From the NCBI RefSeq assembly GCF_039537665.1, contig NZ_BAABAY010000001.1, positions 1,488,001 through 1,552,000 of the forward strand: a stretch of DNA of 64,000 bases. Reading direction: 5' to 3'. Positions within the stretch are counted from its first letter, which is position 1. Each line of letters opens with the position of its first letter. Source of the DNA: Gaetbulibacter_A aestuarii. GTDB lineage: Bacteria > Bacteroidota > Bacteroidia > Flavobacteriales > Flavobacteriaceae. Below, piece after piece: positions 41,912-50,222 of the stretch. Below the pieces are notes generated by a model. That model saw nothing but the letters and a program-made list of their open reading frames with translations, did not search any database and was not told the DNA's origin. The position numbers were made by a program, and so were the translations under genes.

Positions 41912-44197
41912 TTAAAAAGAATAATTCAATTGAATTCCTGTGAAATAATTTACCGGATTTCCCGGGTAATAATAACGTGGTGCGCTGCCGCCGAATCCTG
42001 TGGCGTTAATTAGCACTTGAGAAGCGTATTTGGTGTCGAAAATATTATTCAACCCGAAAAACAGATCGAAATTTAAGGATCCGGAAATGGCTTTTTTAAA
42101 CCCTAATTTTAAATTAGTTAAACTGTAGCTTTTCGAGTATAAACTATTACTGTCTGTTATTGGAATTTGCCCAACCTGTTGATAATTAAGATTTCCGTAT
42201 AATCCGAACGCGGTTTCAAAATCAATGATCGCGTTAAAGACATCTGAAGGTACACCGGTAAGATCATTACCTGAATAATTGTTTCCATCATTTATGAACT
42301 CTCGAAACGTAAATTGATTCTTGGTATAACTTATTTGCGAATTGAGCTGCGATTTTTCAGAATTTAGCCATTGATAAGATAAACCTAGTTCCAATCCATC
42401 ATGGCGCGTTTTTCCGGCATTGAGACCAATATACTGGTCTTGCGCTGTTCGTTGTGCTACTAAAAGATTTTTTAAGGCCAATCTAAATAATGATATGGAG
42501 TATTGCAGACGATTTTCCAAAAATGCACCTCTGGAGCCTACTTCATAGTTCCAACCGGTCTCGGGTTTTAAATTGGTATTTATTTGGCCGTCCGGCAATA
42601 AGGTCTCGCCTGATGAAATAGGTGAGAAACCATGACTCACGCTGGAAAAAATACTGATATTGTCATTAATAAGATAGGAGGTTCCCAATTTGGGTGAAAG
42701 GATCGTTTTGTAGGTGTAATTTCCGGATTGATCGGGGTTTTCCGTTGAAATCGGGAAACGATCTTTTAAAGTGTAAGCGATTTGATTCAGATTCATTCCC
42801 ATAGAAATAGTCCAATCTTTGGAGGCTTCAAAATTAACTTCCGCGAAAGCGTTATAATAATAGCGATGCTCTCTAAAGTCGGATAATTCATTACCCTGAA
42901 CGCTACCGGTTCCGGGAGGATAATCTTCATATAAATTTTCAAAGGTGGCGTAGTTGTAACAATCGTGAAATAGTTCCCCACCTAAGGTCCATTTAAAAGA
43001 TTTGCTTTGTCCCAGAAGCCGGCTTCGTAATCCGAAGGCTGAGGTATTTTCCTTTAAAATATTGAACGGTCTGGGTTCATAGGATTTTCTCAGGCTTGTA
43101 AAAACACTTGTAAGTTGCTTAAGGTTAGGATTATAATCGTGAGACCAGGAGAGTCCGGCAATCAAGCGGTCTGCATCTTCATAACCTTTCGCTTGTTTCC
43201 AGGTAAACGCTGCAGCTTCCGGATGATTTAAATAAGTATCCTCATTAACAGAACTTGGAATGAACGCTTTAAGATGCACAAAACTCCCAAAAAAAGTGAG
43301 TTGATTAGACTTGTTGAGATAATTGTCGGAGCTTAATGTAAAGGTTTGCCTGTCGTAGTTATTATTTTCCCGGTAACCATCGCTTGAGGTATGACTATAA
43401 ATGGCTTTTAAGGCTGAATTCTTAAAACCAACATTGGCCTTGGTCATTGATTTAAGGAGTCCAAAAGAACCTACTGTAAATTCAGTTTGAACATCTGATC
43501 GATTTAAAATAGCATTTTCAGGTTCTAAACGGATAACGCCTCCTAATCCTGCGCCATAAATACTGGAGGCGGCACCTTTCACGATTTCAAATCTCGCAAT
43601 GGAACCCAATTCAAAATCTTCAATATTGGTTTCGCCACTGCCGTTTGTTAATGGAATATCTTTAAAATAGGCACGTATTTTAGACGTACCGAATGGCGTG
43701 CGCGCTCCAATACCTCGGATGGTAATTCTGTTGGTATTTAAAGCACCGCTTTGCATAAAAATTCCCGGAACACGGTTTAAGGTCTTGTCAAAATTCAAGA
43801 TATTACTTCGCTGAATATCAGTCTCAGAAATAATAGCAACTGAAGCGGTAGCCTTTTTCAGTCTTTCAGGAATTTGACTTGAACTTACCAGGACTTCATC
43901 AAGTTGGGAGGGGTCTAGATCCAGTTGAATAACATAATATTCGCCGGATTCTAAAAGCATTTTTTTCCCCTCGTAACCCAGTAATTCAAATTGATATTCG
44001 CCCGCTTGATCTAGAGAAAAATTTCCTTTAGCGTCAGCATAGCTGATACTTTTATTATCCAAAGAAATGGTTACAAAGGGTAATGGCGTTCCATTTACAG
44101 CATCAACAATCTTACCGGTAATAAGCTTTTGAGCAAAGCTTGAATTCAAACCTGAAAAAACTAAAAGGATAAAAATGTATTTGACTTTAAAAGGCAT
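41912..44197 (-). CDS. TonB-dependent receptor with carboxypeptidase-regulatory-like domain
   Basis: This 761-residue outer-membrane transporter has a signal peptide (to about SFAQ, residue 23) and a CarboxypepD_reg-like domain (KLITGKIVDAVNGTPLPFVT onward). The plug domain has RITIRGIGARTPFGTSK and FEIVKGAASSIYGAGLGGV, and the 22-strand barrel ends in an aromatic residue (TGIQLNYSF). The substrate is not evident; the next gene encodes a PQQ-type dehydrogenase, so import of PQQ or of a sugar are the leading ideas. A promoter box lies 28 bp upstream. Confidence 0.9.
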   Translation of the reverse strand: MPFKVKYIFILLVFSGLNSSFAQKLITGKIVDAVNGTPLPFVTISLDNKSISYADAKGNFSLDQAGEYQFELLGYEGKKMLLESGEYYVIQLDLDPSQLDEVLVSSSQIPERLKKATASVAIISETDIQRSNILNFDKTLNRVPGIFMQSGALNTNRITIRGIGARTPFGTSKIRAYFKDIPLTNGSGETNIEDFELGSIARFEIVKGAASSIYGAGLGGVIRLEPENAILNRSDVQTEFTVGSFGLLKSMTKANVGFKNSALKAIYSHTSSDGYRENNNYDRQTFTLSSDNYLNKSNQLTFFGSFVHLKAFIPSSVNEDTYLNHPEAAAFTWKQAKGYEDADRLIAGLSWSHDYNPNLKQLTSVFTSLRKSYEPRPFNILKENTSAFGLRSRLLGQSKSFKWTLGGELFHDCYNYATFENLYEDYPPGTGSVQGNELSDFREHRYYYNAFAEVNFEASKDWTISMGMNLNQIAYTLKDRFPISTENPDQSGNYTYKTILSPKLGTSYLINDNISIFSSVSHGFSPISSGETLLPDGQINTNLKPETGWNYEVGSRGAFLENRLQYSISLFRLALKNLLVAQRTAQDQYIGLNAGKTRHDGLELGLSYQWLNSEKSQLNSQISYTKNQFTFREFINDGNNYSGNDLTGVPSDVFNAIIDFETAFGLYGNLNYQQVGQIPITDSNSLYSKSYSLTNLKLGFKKAISGSLNFDLFFGLNNIFDTKYASQVLINATGFGGSAPRYYYPGNPVNYFTGIQLNYSF

Positions 44198-44224
44198 TCA
44201 TAGTGGAGGTTATATCAAAGGTTG

Positions 44225-44232
44225 CAAATCTA
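44225..44232 (-). promoter_or_regulatory. TonB-dependent receptor promoter -7 box (TAGATTTG on minus strand)
   Basis: The plus strand reads CAAATCTA, the reverse complement of TAGATTTG, 28 bp upstream of the receptor ATG and divergent from the tRNA promoter. Confidence 0.55.
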
Positions 44233-44286
44233 ACCAAAAAACTAAAATATTTTTGTAAATCGGTATGGAGAAAACAATAAAAAAAG

Positions 44287-44294
44287 TATATTTG
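44287..44294 (+). promoter_or_regulatory. tRNA-Pro promoter -7 box (TATATTTG)
   Basis: TATATTTG fits TAnnTTTG exactly, 24 bp before the mature tRNA 5' end. It is directly followed by CACCCCG, a copy of the tRNA acceptor 3' strand. Confidence 0.65.
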
Positions 44295-44317
44295 CACCCC
44301 GCTAAGGATAACCAATT

Positions 44318-44392
44318 CGGGGTGTAGCGTAGCCCGGTTATCGCGCCTGCTTTGGGAGCAGGAGGTCGCAGGTTCGAATCCTGCCACCCCGA
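44318..44392 (+). tRNA. tRNA-Pro (anticodon UGG)
   Basis: This 75-nt cloverleaf has the acceptor stem CGGGGTG (44318-44324) with CACCCCG (44385-44391) and discriminator A44392. The anticodon arm is CCTGC-TTTGGGA-GCAGG with anticodon TGG at 44353-44355. The T arm is GCAGG-TTCGAAT-CCTGC. The 3' CCA is not encoded. The gene stands alone, with its own promoter and terminator. Confidence 0.97.
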
Positions 44393-44437
44393 CAAAGAGA
44401 AGCCAGTAATCTGATTGATTATTGGCTTTTTTATTTT
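44377..44437 (+). repeat. 61-bp direct repeat, copy 1 (tRNA-Pro 3' end plus terminator)
   Basis: It covers the last 16 nt of tRNA-Pro, CAAAGAG, and the 29-bp terminator hairpin plus T tract. Copy 2 lies exactly 172 bp downstream. The outer 23 and 9 bases are identical in the two copies. Confidence 0.9.
44400..44435 (+). terminator. tRNA-Pro terminator
   Basis: A 12-bp stem (AAGCCAGTAATC with GATTATTGGCTT, including one G-U pair) with loop TGATT at 44400-44428 is followed by a T-rich tract. Its exact reverse complement appears at 44572-44600. Confidence 0.85.
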
Positions 44438-44548
44438 TGAAATGTTGAAAGTGATAACTTTCATTAATGGAATAAATCAAAAAGACATAAACATCAAATG
44501 GTGCCGGCTTCACTTTAGCACCAACCTCATAATCAGGATCATGCCAAT

Positions 44549-44609
44549 AATCCTGCCACCCCGACAAAGAGAAGCCAATAATCAATCAGATTACTGGCTT
44601 TTTTATTTT
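44549..44609 (+). repeat. 61-bp direct repeat, copy 2 (partial tRNA-Pro 3' end, hairpin inverted)
   Basis: It has the same 61-bp length as copy 1, with 7 differences, all inside the hairpin. The 29-bp hairpin (44572-44600) is the exact reverse complement of the one in copy 1. In the minus-strand reading it has a G-U pair where the plus-strand reading has an A-C mismatch, so it folds better for the convergent efflux-operon transcript. Confidence 0.9.
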
Positions 44610-44623
44610 AAAGAATTTTTTAC

Positions 44624-45784
44624 CTAATCCGTAATCAAATTAAAAGCCCCCATTGTTACAAATTGTACATCCGCGTCAAAATCCTTAGCGTTTAAAACCT
44701 GCGTGTAACCATTTGAGGTTATACCCACTTGTATAAGCACTTTTTTGTAGCTGGTAGCACCTGTTTTTAACAGAGCATAATTCGCATTTTCTACATTTAC
44801 GATGGCTTCACTCGGTAAGGCATCAAACTTCTGGCTGGAGGTAATAATATCAGACTCAATATACATGCCCGGTGCAAATAATTTGGCATCCTCCATATGT
44901 ATTAAATCGCCATGAATATTAATAGTGCGATCTCTAGTATTAATACTTTTGTTGATGAGGTGTACTTCACCTTCATAAATGCTATCACTATCCTGTAAAT
45001 GAAATTTAATTGGTTGTTCTTCTTTAATTGAAGGCAGATCTTTTTCAAAAACCTTCAGTTCGAGATGCAACTGGCTGCCATCTGTTATGATCAAAGCCAC
45101 ATCCGAAGGATTTAAAAACATCCCCTGAGCGGTTTCAATATCTGTAACTATACCTGAAATAGGGGCGTATACTTTAATTGCTGAGGTTAAATTGGCGCCG
45201 GTTAAAGTACTCGGGTTTATGTTCATTAATCTTAACTTCTTTTCTAAGGATTGGTATTGCGCAAGCGTTACGCGATAGTCCGATTCTGCCTTTAAAAAAC
45301 TCTTTTTTGAGGTAATATTTTCTGCGAGTAAGGTTTTTTGGCGGTCGTACTCTGATTTTAAAAAATCCAATTTCGATTTGGCCTCAAGGTAATCCTGTTG
45401 CATTTGGATATAATTTGGATTTTCCAGAGTAAATAAAACCTGTCCTTTTTTCACTTTATCACCCGGTAGCAAGCGGAGATCCTTCACATAACCGGCAAAA
45501 TAGGCACTTACCGAAGCTTTGTTTTCCGGCGGTACATCAAGCATACCATTGGCTTTCACCGTGGTATAAAAGGTTTGGTTTGAGATTTTTCCTAAGGCCA
45601 TACCAGAGGATTCAAATTGCGATTTTGAAATGGACACCAGGTTTTCTTCTTGAGCTCCGGAATTATTGATTTCAATAACATCTTGTTTTTTCTCTGAATT
45701 GCAAGAGGAAAGTGCTACCAAAAGTCCAATTAATATTCCTGCACTTTGAACTTTATATTTTATTTGTTTTAACATGGTTATCAT
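44624..45784 (-). CDS. RND efflux periplasmic adaptor (CusB/CzcB-like) lipoprotein
   Basis: This 386-residue membrane-fusion protein links the inner-membrane pump to the outer-membrane channel. It has a lipobox (LLVALSSCNSEKK) and a lipoyl-like half-motif (VSAYFAGYVKDLRLLPGDKV). A coiled-coil hairpin (YLEAKSKLDFLKSEYDRQKT) is followed by the second half-motif (IKVYAPISGIVTDI) and beta-barrel domains. It shows no His- or Met-rich metal-binding N-terminus. It starts 3 bp after the pump gene and ends the operon. Confidence 0.9.
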   Translation of the reverse strand: MITMLKQIKYKVQSAGILIGLLVALSSCNSEKKQDVIEINNSGAQEENLVSISKSQFESSGMALGKISNQTFYTTVKANGMLDVPPENKASVSAYFAGYVKDLRLLPGDKVKKGQVLFTLENPNYIQMQQDYLEAKSKLDFLKSEYDRQKTLLAENITSKKSFLKAESDYRVTLAQYQSLEKKLRLMNINPSTLTGANLTSAIKVYAPISGIVTDIETAQGMFLNPSDVALIITDGSQLHLELKVFEKDLPSIKEEQPIKFHLQDSDSIYEGEVHLINKSINTRDRTINIHGDLIHMEDAKLFAPGMYIESDIITSSQKFDALPSEAIVNVENANYALLKTGATSYKKVLIQVGITSNGYTQVLNAKDFDADVQFVTMGAFNLITD

Positions 45785-45787
45785 ACC

Positions 45788-48700
45788 TTAATACGTTATA
45801 TAATTTAATTCTAGAACCGTTTCGTTATACTGATGCAAGTTTTCCAGGTAATTGATCTCAATAGTTCTGGCATTTTCCAAAAGTTGAACATATTGAAGAA
45901 AATCAATTTCACCACTTTGAAAGGCTTTTGAAGCTGTTTTTGTTAATTCTTTTGAAAGTGATTTTCCGGTGCTGTTATAATAATCTACAGCCTCTTTATA
46001 TTTTTTAAGATCGGCCTTCAAACTTTGATATTTGGTTTTCAGCTGAATCCTGTAATTTTCATACTGATCTTCTTTGATCATAGTTTCTGTCCTGGCCGCG
46101 TTTATTTTCGATTTGTTCGCACCAAACCAAAGCGGAATAGCCAAACCGGCCTGAAACCCATTGTACGTTTTAGCATTTAATCCATCATTTGTTCCCTGAA
46201 AAAAATTTAGATTAATATCCGGAAGCAACTGCTGGCGCGCTAATGAAAGTTTGGATTCCGAGAGATTTTTAGCGGTTTCTAAATACTGGATTTCCGGGTG
46301 CTGCAATACATCCCAGGGCTTTACTTCCAGAAGTGGAGAAGGCTGGATCGGGACAACATACATGGTGTCGGATTGCAACCATTGGTTCAGATTCAGGTTT
46401 GCTTTACCAAGATTCTCATCACTTTGTTTTAGGAGTAAAGAAATTTCTTTTTGCTTGCTTTCCGCTGTAAGCTTCTCCAATAAATTGGTCTCACCTAACT
46501 CAAAACGTCGATTCGCGGCTTTCGAAAAAACACGGTATAAACTATCGAGATATTGGTAATGTGAAACTACGTGTTTTCTGTAAACCACATTATAATAGGC
46601 CTTGTAAACGGCTTTTTTCAATTCACGAGAATTTAATTCGTAAGCTTTTTGAGATAGTTCCGTTTTTTGTTTTTCAACCCGGTGTTGAGTCCTATAAATG
46701 GTTGGAAATTTAAAGGATTGGTTCACTCCAATAATTTTTAAAGGTAAACCGTTTTCAGCTAGATTATTTTGGTCGTAATGATAGTAGATCTCGGTTTTAT
46801 CAATGTCCCAGGCGCTGCCCTGCAGTTGTTTCGATTGATTCACCTGGTTTTCCGCAGCTTTCAAACCTTTGTTATTTTCCATTGCAATTTGAACAGCCTG
46901 ATCTGCCGTGATCGTTTGATTTTGAGAAATACCAAACATCGGAATCAATAGCAACACTAAACCTAAAAGCTTTTTGTTTTTACGTTTTAGTTTCGGAGGA
47001 TGTCCCTTTCTATCGAACATAGCATAAAGAACAGGTAAGACGATAAGGGTAAGTGCTGTAGCGCTTATAAGTCCGCCAACAACAACAGTAGCCAAGGGTC
47101 GTTGTACTTCCGCTCCGGCCGACGTTGAGACTGCCATAGGTAAAAAACCTAAAGCTGCTGCCGCCGCAGTAAGCAATACAGGTCGTAATCTATTATTTGT
47201 TCCCATAAGGATACGTTTATTAATGTTTTGAACGCCGTGCGCTTTAAGTTCCTTGAACTCTTCAATAAGTACTATGCCGTTGAGAACGGCAATTCCAAAA
47301 AGTGCTATAAAACCAACACCTGCAGATATACTAAAAGGCATGCCTCTAAAATAGAGTAGTAGCACCCCTCCGATTGCAGAAAGCGGAATGGCTGAATAAA
47401 TCATCAAGGCTTCTTTTACAGAATCGAAGGCAAAATAAAGTAAGATGAAAATGAGTACCAGAGCTATTGGGATGGCAATTTTCAAACGATCGGATGCCGT
47501 TCTTAAATTTTCGAACTGACCACCATAACTCACCGTATAACCTACCGGTAAATTTATTTTTGTGTTTACGATATTTTGAACATCCTTCACCACGGATTCC
47601 AGGTCTCGGTTTCTTACATTCACACCCACCACAATGCGTCGTTTTGTGTTGTCTCGGGAAATTTTAGCCGGACCTTTGGTATAGCTTATTTCTGCTAATT
47701 CACTTAGAGGAACACTTTGTCCATTTGGAAGGAGTACGGATGCGGTTTCCAGATTTTGGATATTTTCTCGATGTTTTTTGTCAAAACGAACTACGAGATT
47801 GAATTGCTTTTCCCCTTCAAAAACGGTTCCTGCCGGTAGTCCTGCAAATCCCATAGTTATAATTTTGTTTAGGTCTTCTATATTCAACCCGTATTTTGCA
47901 ATCTTTTTACGGTTGTATTTTACGGACATTTGAGGTAGTCCGGCAGTTTTTTCCACGGAGATATCTGCTGCTCCCGGAACATGCTGAATGGCTTTTTCAA
48001 CCTCTAGCGCTTTCTTGTATAAAACGTCCAGATCCTCACCAAAGATCTTTATAGCCAGATCGGCGCGAACACCGGTAATAAGCTCATTGAAGCGCATTTC
48101 GATGGGTTGTGTGAACTCGTATTCCACACCGGGTATTTCGGAGAGTTTTTCCTTGAATTTACTGGCGAGTTCGTCTTTTGTATCGGCAGAAACCCATTCG
48201 CTTTTTGGTTTTAGTTTGATGATTACATCACTTTCTTCCATCGACATGGGGTCTGTTGGAACTTCAGCTGCACCTATTCGGGTGACCACCTGATCTACCT
48301 CCGGAAAGGTTTTCAGGATATTTTCCATACGGGTTGTTAATGCAACGGTTTTACCCAGTGAGGTCCCGGTTTTTAAATAAGGCTGAATTACAAAATCACC
48401 TTCATCCAGTGTAGGCACGAATTCACCACCCATATTTTTGAAAATCAAAAGGGTAATTATTAAAAGCGATAGCGCGAGCCCCAATACCAGCCTTTTTTTA
48501 CGAAGCGCCCATGCCATGGTGGGTTGATATTTGTCCTCTAAAAAGGTTATCAATTTCGATGAAATCGTTTTCTTTTTAGGATCTGTAGGTTTAATGAAGA
48601 TGGATGCCATCACAGGAATATAGGTAAAGCAAAGCACCATGGCACCTATAAGTGCAAAACAGAATACCAGTGCCATAGGACGGAACATTTTTCCTTCAAC

Positions 48701-50116
48701 ATTTACCAGAGATAAAATAGGAATGAAAACGATAAGAATGATAAGTTGCCCGAATACGGCAGAATTCATCATTTTTGAAGCGCCATGAAAGGTAATATTG
48801 TCTATTAAACCTTGTTTTTCGGATTTTGGTAAACTCAATAATTTAGAACGCTGACTCGTGATCTGATAGGCAATAAATTCTACAATAATAACGGCACCAT
48901 CAATGATGATCCCGAAATCGATGGCTCCTAAACTCATCAAATTAGCATCTACGCCAAATATATACATCAATGACAGTGCGAATAATAAACATAGGGGAAT
49001 AACCGAGGCCACAACCAAACCTGAACGGAGGTTTCCTAAAAGAAGCACCACTACAAAAATAACTATAAGGCAACCAAGAATAAGATTCTCTGCAATGGTA
49101 GTCGTGGTTTTTGCAATGAGTTCACTACGATCTAAAAATGGATTGATTTGGATGCCGGGTGGTAAAGAGGATTTTATCTCGTTTACACGAGTTTTAACGG
49201 CATTGATCACGGCATTAGAATTCGCATCTTTTAACATCATGACCTGACCTAATACTTTTTCGCCTTCACCATTACCGGTAATTGCGCCAAATCGGTTGGC
49301 CTTCCCAAAGCCTACATCCGCCACATCTTTTACCAAAACAGGAATACCATCTCTGGTAGTGATTACAATATTACGAATGTCCTCCAGAGTTTTTACCAGA
49401 CCTTCACCACGAATAAAATAACTTTCGTTGGCTTTTTCGATGTAACTTCCACCAGCGATACTGTTATTTTTTTCAATGGCATCATAAGCGTCAAAAACGG
49501 AAATGTTTAAGGCTCTTAATTGTTCAGGATTTAGCGCAACCTCATATTGTTTTAAATAGCCGCCCCAGGTGTTTACCTCAACCACGCCGGGAATACCGGA
49601 GAGTTGTCGTTTGACGATCCAATCCTGGATGGTTCGAATGTCAGTTAACGAATATTGGTCTTTATATTTAGGATCGACATCAATAACATATTGATAAATT
49701 TCTCCTAAACCTGTGGATACCGGCCCCATAAAAGGTGTTCCGAAGCCTTCAGGAATTTTCTCTTTAGCATTCTTTATTTTTTCCGCAATGAGCTGCCTTG
49801 GTAAATACGTGCCTAAATCATCATCAAAAACAACGGTTACAACGGATAATCCGAATTTAGAAACAGATCGAATATCTTTTACACCAGGCAAATTTGCCAT
49901 TTCTAGTTCTACTGGATAGGTTAGAAATTTTTCGACATCTTCTGTTGAAAGATTTCTTGAAGTTGTAATAACCTGTACCTGATTGTTCGTAATATCGGGA
50001 ACAGCACCGATGGGAATGTTGGTTAACGAATATATTCCAAAACCTACAATCCCTGAAACAAATAGAAAAATAATAAGCTTATGATGGATACTATATTGAA
50101 TGATTTTCTCTAACAT
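45788..50116 (-). CDS. Heavy-metal RND pump fused to a TolC-type outer-membrane factor
   Basis: This 1442-residue protein has a complete HME-RND proton/cation antiporter at residues 1 to about 1035: start KIIQYSIHHKLIIFLFVSG, twelve membrane helices and two large periplasmic loops. The membrane motif DFGIIIDGAVIIVEF near residue 400 is of the divalent-cation (Zn/Co/Cd/Ni) type, not the Cu/Ag type. A second signal-like segment follows (LLGLVLLLIPMFGISQ, about 1045-1062). Then comes a ~380-residue outer-membrane efflux domain with two coiled-coil hairpins (KAYYNVVYRKHVVSHYQYL; FQSGEIDFLQYVQLLENA). The fusion recurs in Flavobacteriia. Processing into two proteins is plausible. Confidence 0.92.
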   Translation of the reverse strand: MLEKIIQYSIHHKLIIFLFVSGIVGFGIYSLTNIPIGAVPDITNNQVQVITTSRNLSTEDVEKFLTYPVELEMANLPGVKDIRSVSKFGLSVVTVVFDDDLGTYLPRQLIAEKIKNAKEKIPEGFGTPFMGPVSTGLGEIYQYVIDVDPKYKDQYSLTDIRTIQDWIVKRQLSGIPGVVEVNTWGGYLKQYEVALNPEQLRALNISVFDAYDAIEKNNSIAGGSYIEKANESYFIRGEGLVKTLEDIRNIVITTRDGIPVLVKDVADVGFGKANRFGAITGNGEGEKVLGQVMMLKDANSNAVINAVKTRVNEIKSSLPPGIQINPFLDRSELIAKTTTTIAENLILGCLIVIFVVVLLLGNLRSGLVVASVIPLCLLFALSLMYIFGVDANLMSLGAIDFGIIIDGAVIIVEFIAYQITSQRSKLLSLPKSEKQGLIDNITFHGASKMMNSAVFGQLIILIVFIPILSLVNVEGKMFRPMALVFCFALIGAMVLCFTYIPVMASIFIKPTDPKKKTISSKLITFLEDKYQPTMAWALRKKRLVLGLALSLLIITLLIFKNMGGEFVPTLDEGDFVIQPYLKTGTSLGKTVALTTRMENILKTFPEVDQVVTRIGAAEVPTDPMSMEESDVIIKLKPKSEWVSADTKDELASKFKEKLSEIPGVEYEFTQPIEMRFNELITGVRADLAIKIFGEDLDVLYKKALEVEKAIQHVPGAADISVEKTAGLPQMSVKYNRKKIAKYGLNIEDLNKIITMGFAGLPAGTVFEGEKQFNLVVRFDKKHRENIQNLETASVLLPNGQSVPLSELAEISYTKGPAKISRDNTKRRIVVGVNVRNRDLESVVKDVQNIVNTKINLPVGYTVSYGGQFENLRTASDRLKIAIPIALVLIFILLYFAFDSVKEALMIYSAIPLSAIGGVLLLYFRGMPFSISAGVGFIALFGIAVLNGIVLIEEFKELKAHGVQNINKRILMGTNNRLRPVLLTAAAAALGFLPMAVSTSAGAEVQRPLATVVVGGLISATALTLIVLPVLYAMFDRKGHPPKLKRKNKKLLGLVLLLIPMFGISQNQTITADQAVQIAMENNKGLKAAENQVNQSKQLQGSAWDIDKTEIYYHYDQNNLAENGLPLKIIGVNQSFKFPTIYRTQHRVEKQKTELSQKAYELNSRELKKAVYKAYYNVVYRKHVVSHYQYLDSLYRVFSKAANRRFELGETNLLEKLTAESKQKEISLLLKQSDENLGKANLNLNQWLQSDTMYVVPIQPSPLLEVKPWDVLQHPEIQYLETAKNLSESKLSLARQQLLPDINLNFFQGTNDGLNAKTYNGFQAGLAIPLWFGANKSKINAARTETMIKEDQYENYRIQLKTKYQSLKADLKKYKEAVDYYNSTGKSLSKELTKTASKAFQSGEIDFLQYVQLLENARTIEINYLENLHQYNETVLELNYITY

Positions 50117-50222
50117 GCCTGTTTTTTTAGTGCATCACAAATTTATATTCAGGGCACAAAAAAAACGCGAAATCTTCCTTAAGATTTGCTTAAAAATGAG
50201 ATTGCAAAAAAGATTAAAAATG

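Larger units (their letters stand above)
44198..44623. other. Intergenic region holding tRNA-Pro and a duplicated 3' end
   Basis: This 426-bp region contains divergent promoters, the tRNA-Pro gene, its terminator, a spacer of 111 bp and a second 61-bp copy of the tRNA end plus terminator. The spacer has a perfect hairpin GAAAGT-GATA-ACTTTC (44447-44462) and an inverted GGTGC (44500-44504) / GCACC, but no credible gene. Reading frames here are products of the repeat. Confidence 0.75.

Noticed and set aside
44187..44627. Several open frames across the tRNA-Pro region
   Set aside because: They read through the tRNA, its terminators and the 61-bp repeat; the repeated peptides are consequences of the DNA duplication.
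45788..50116. Sequencing error joining two genes
   Set aside because: The pump-channel fusion continues in frame through a sensible signal-like segment and recurs in related bacteria, so a simple error is unlikely.
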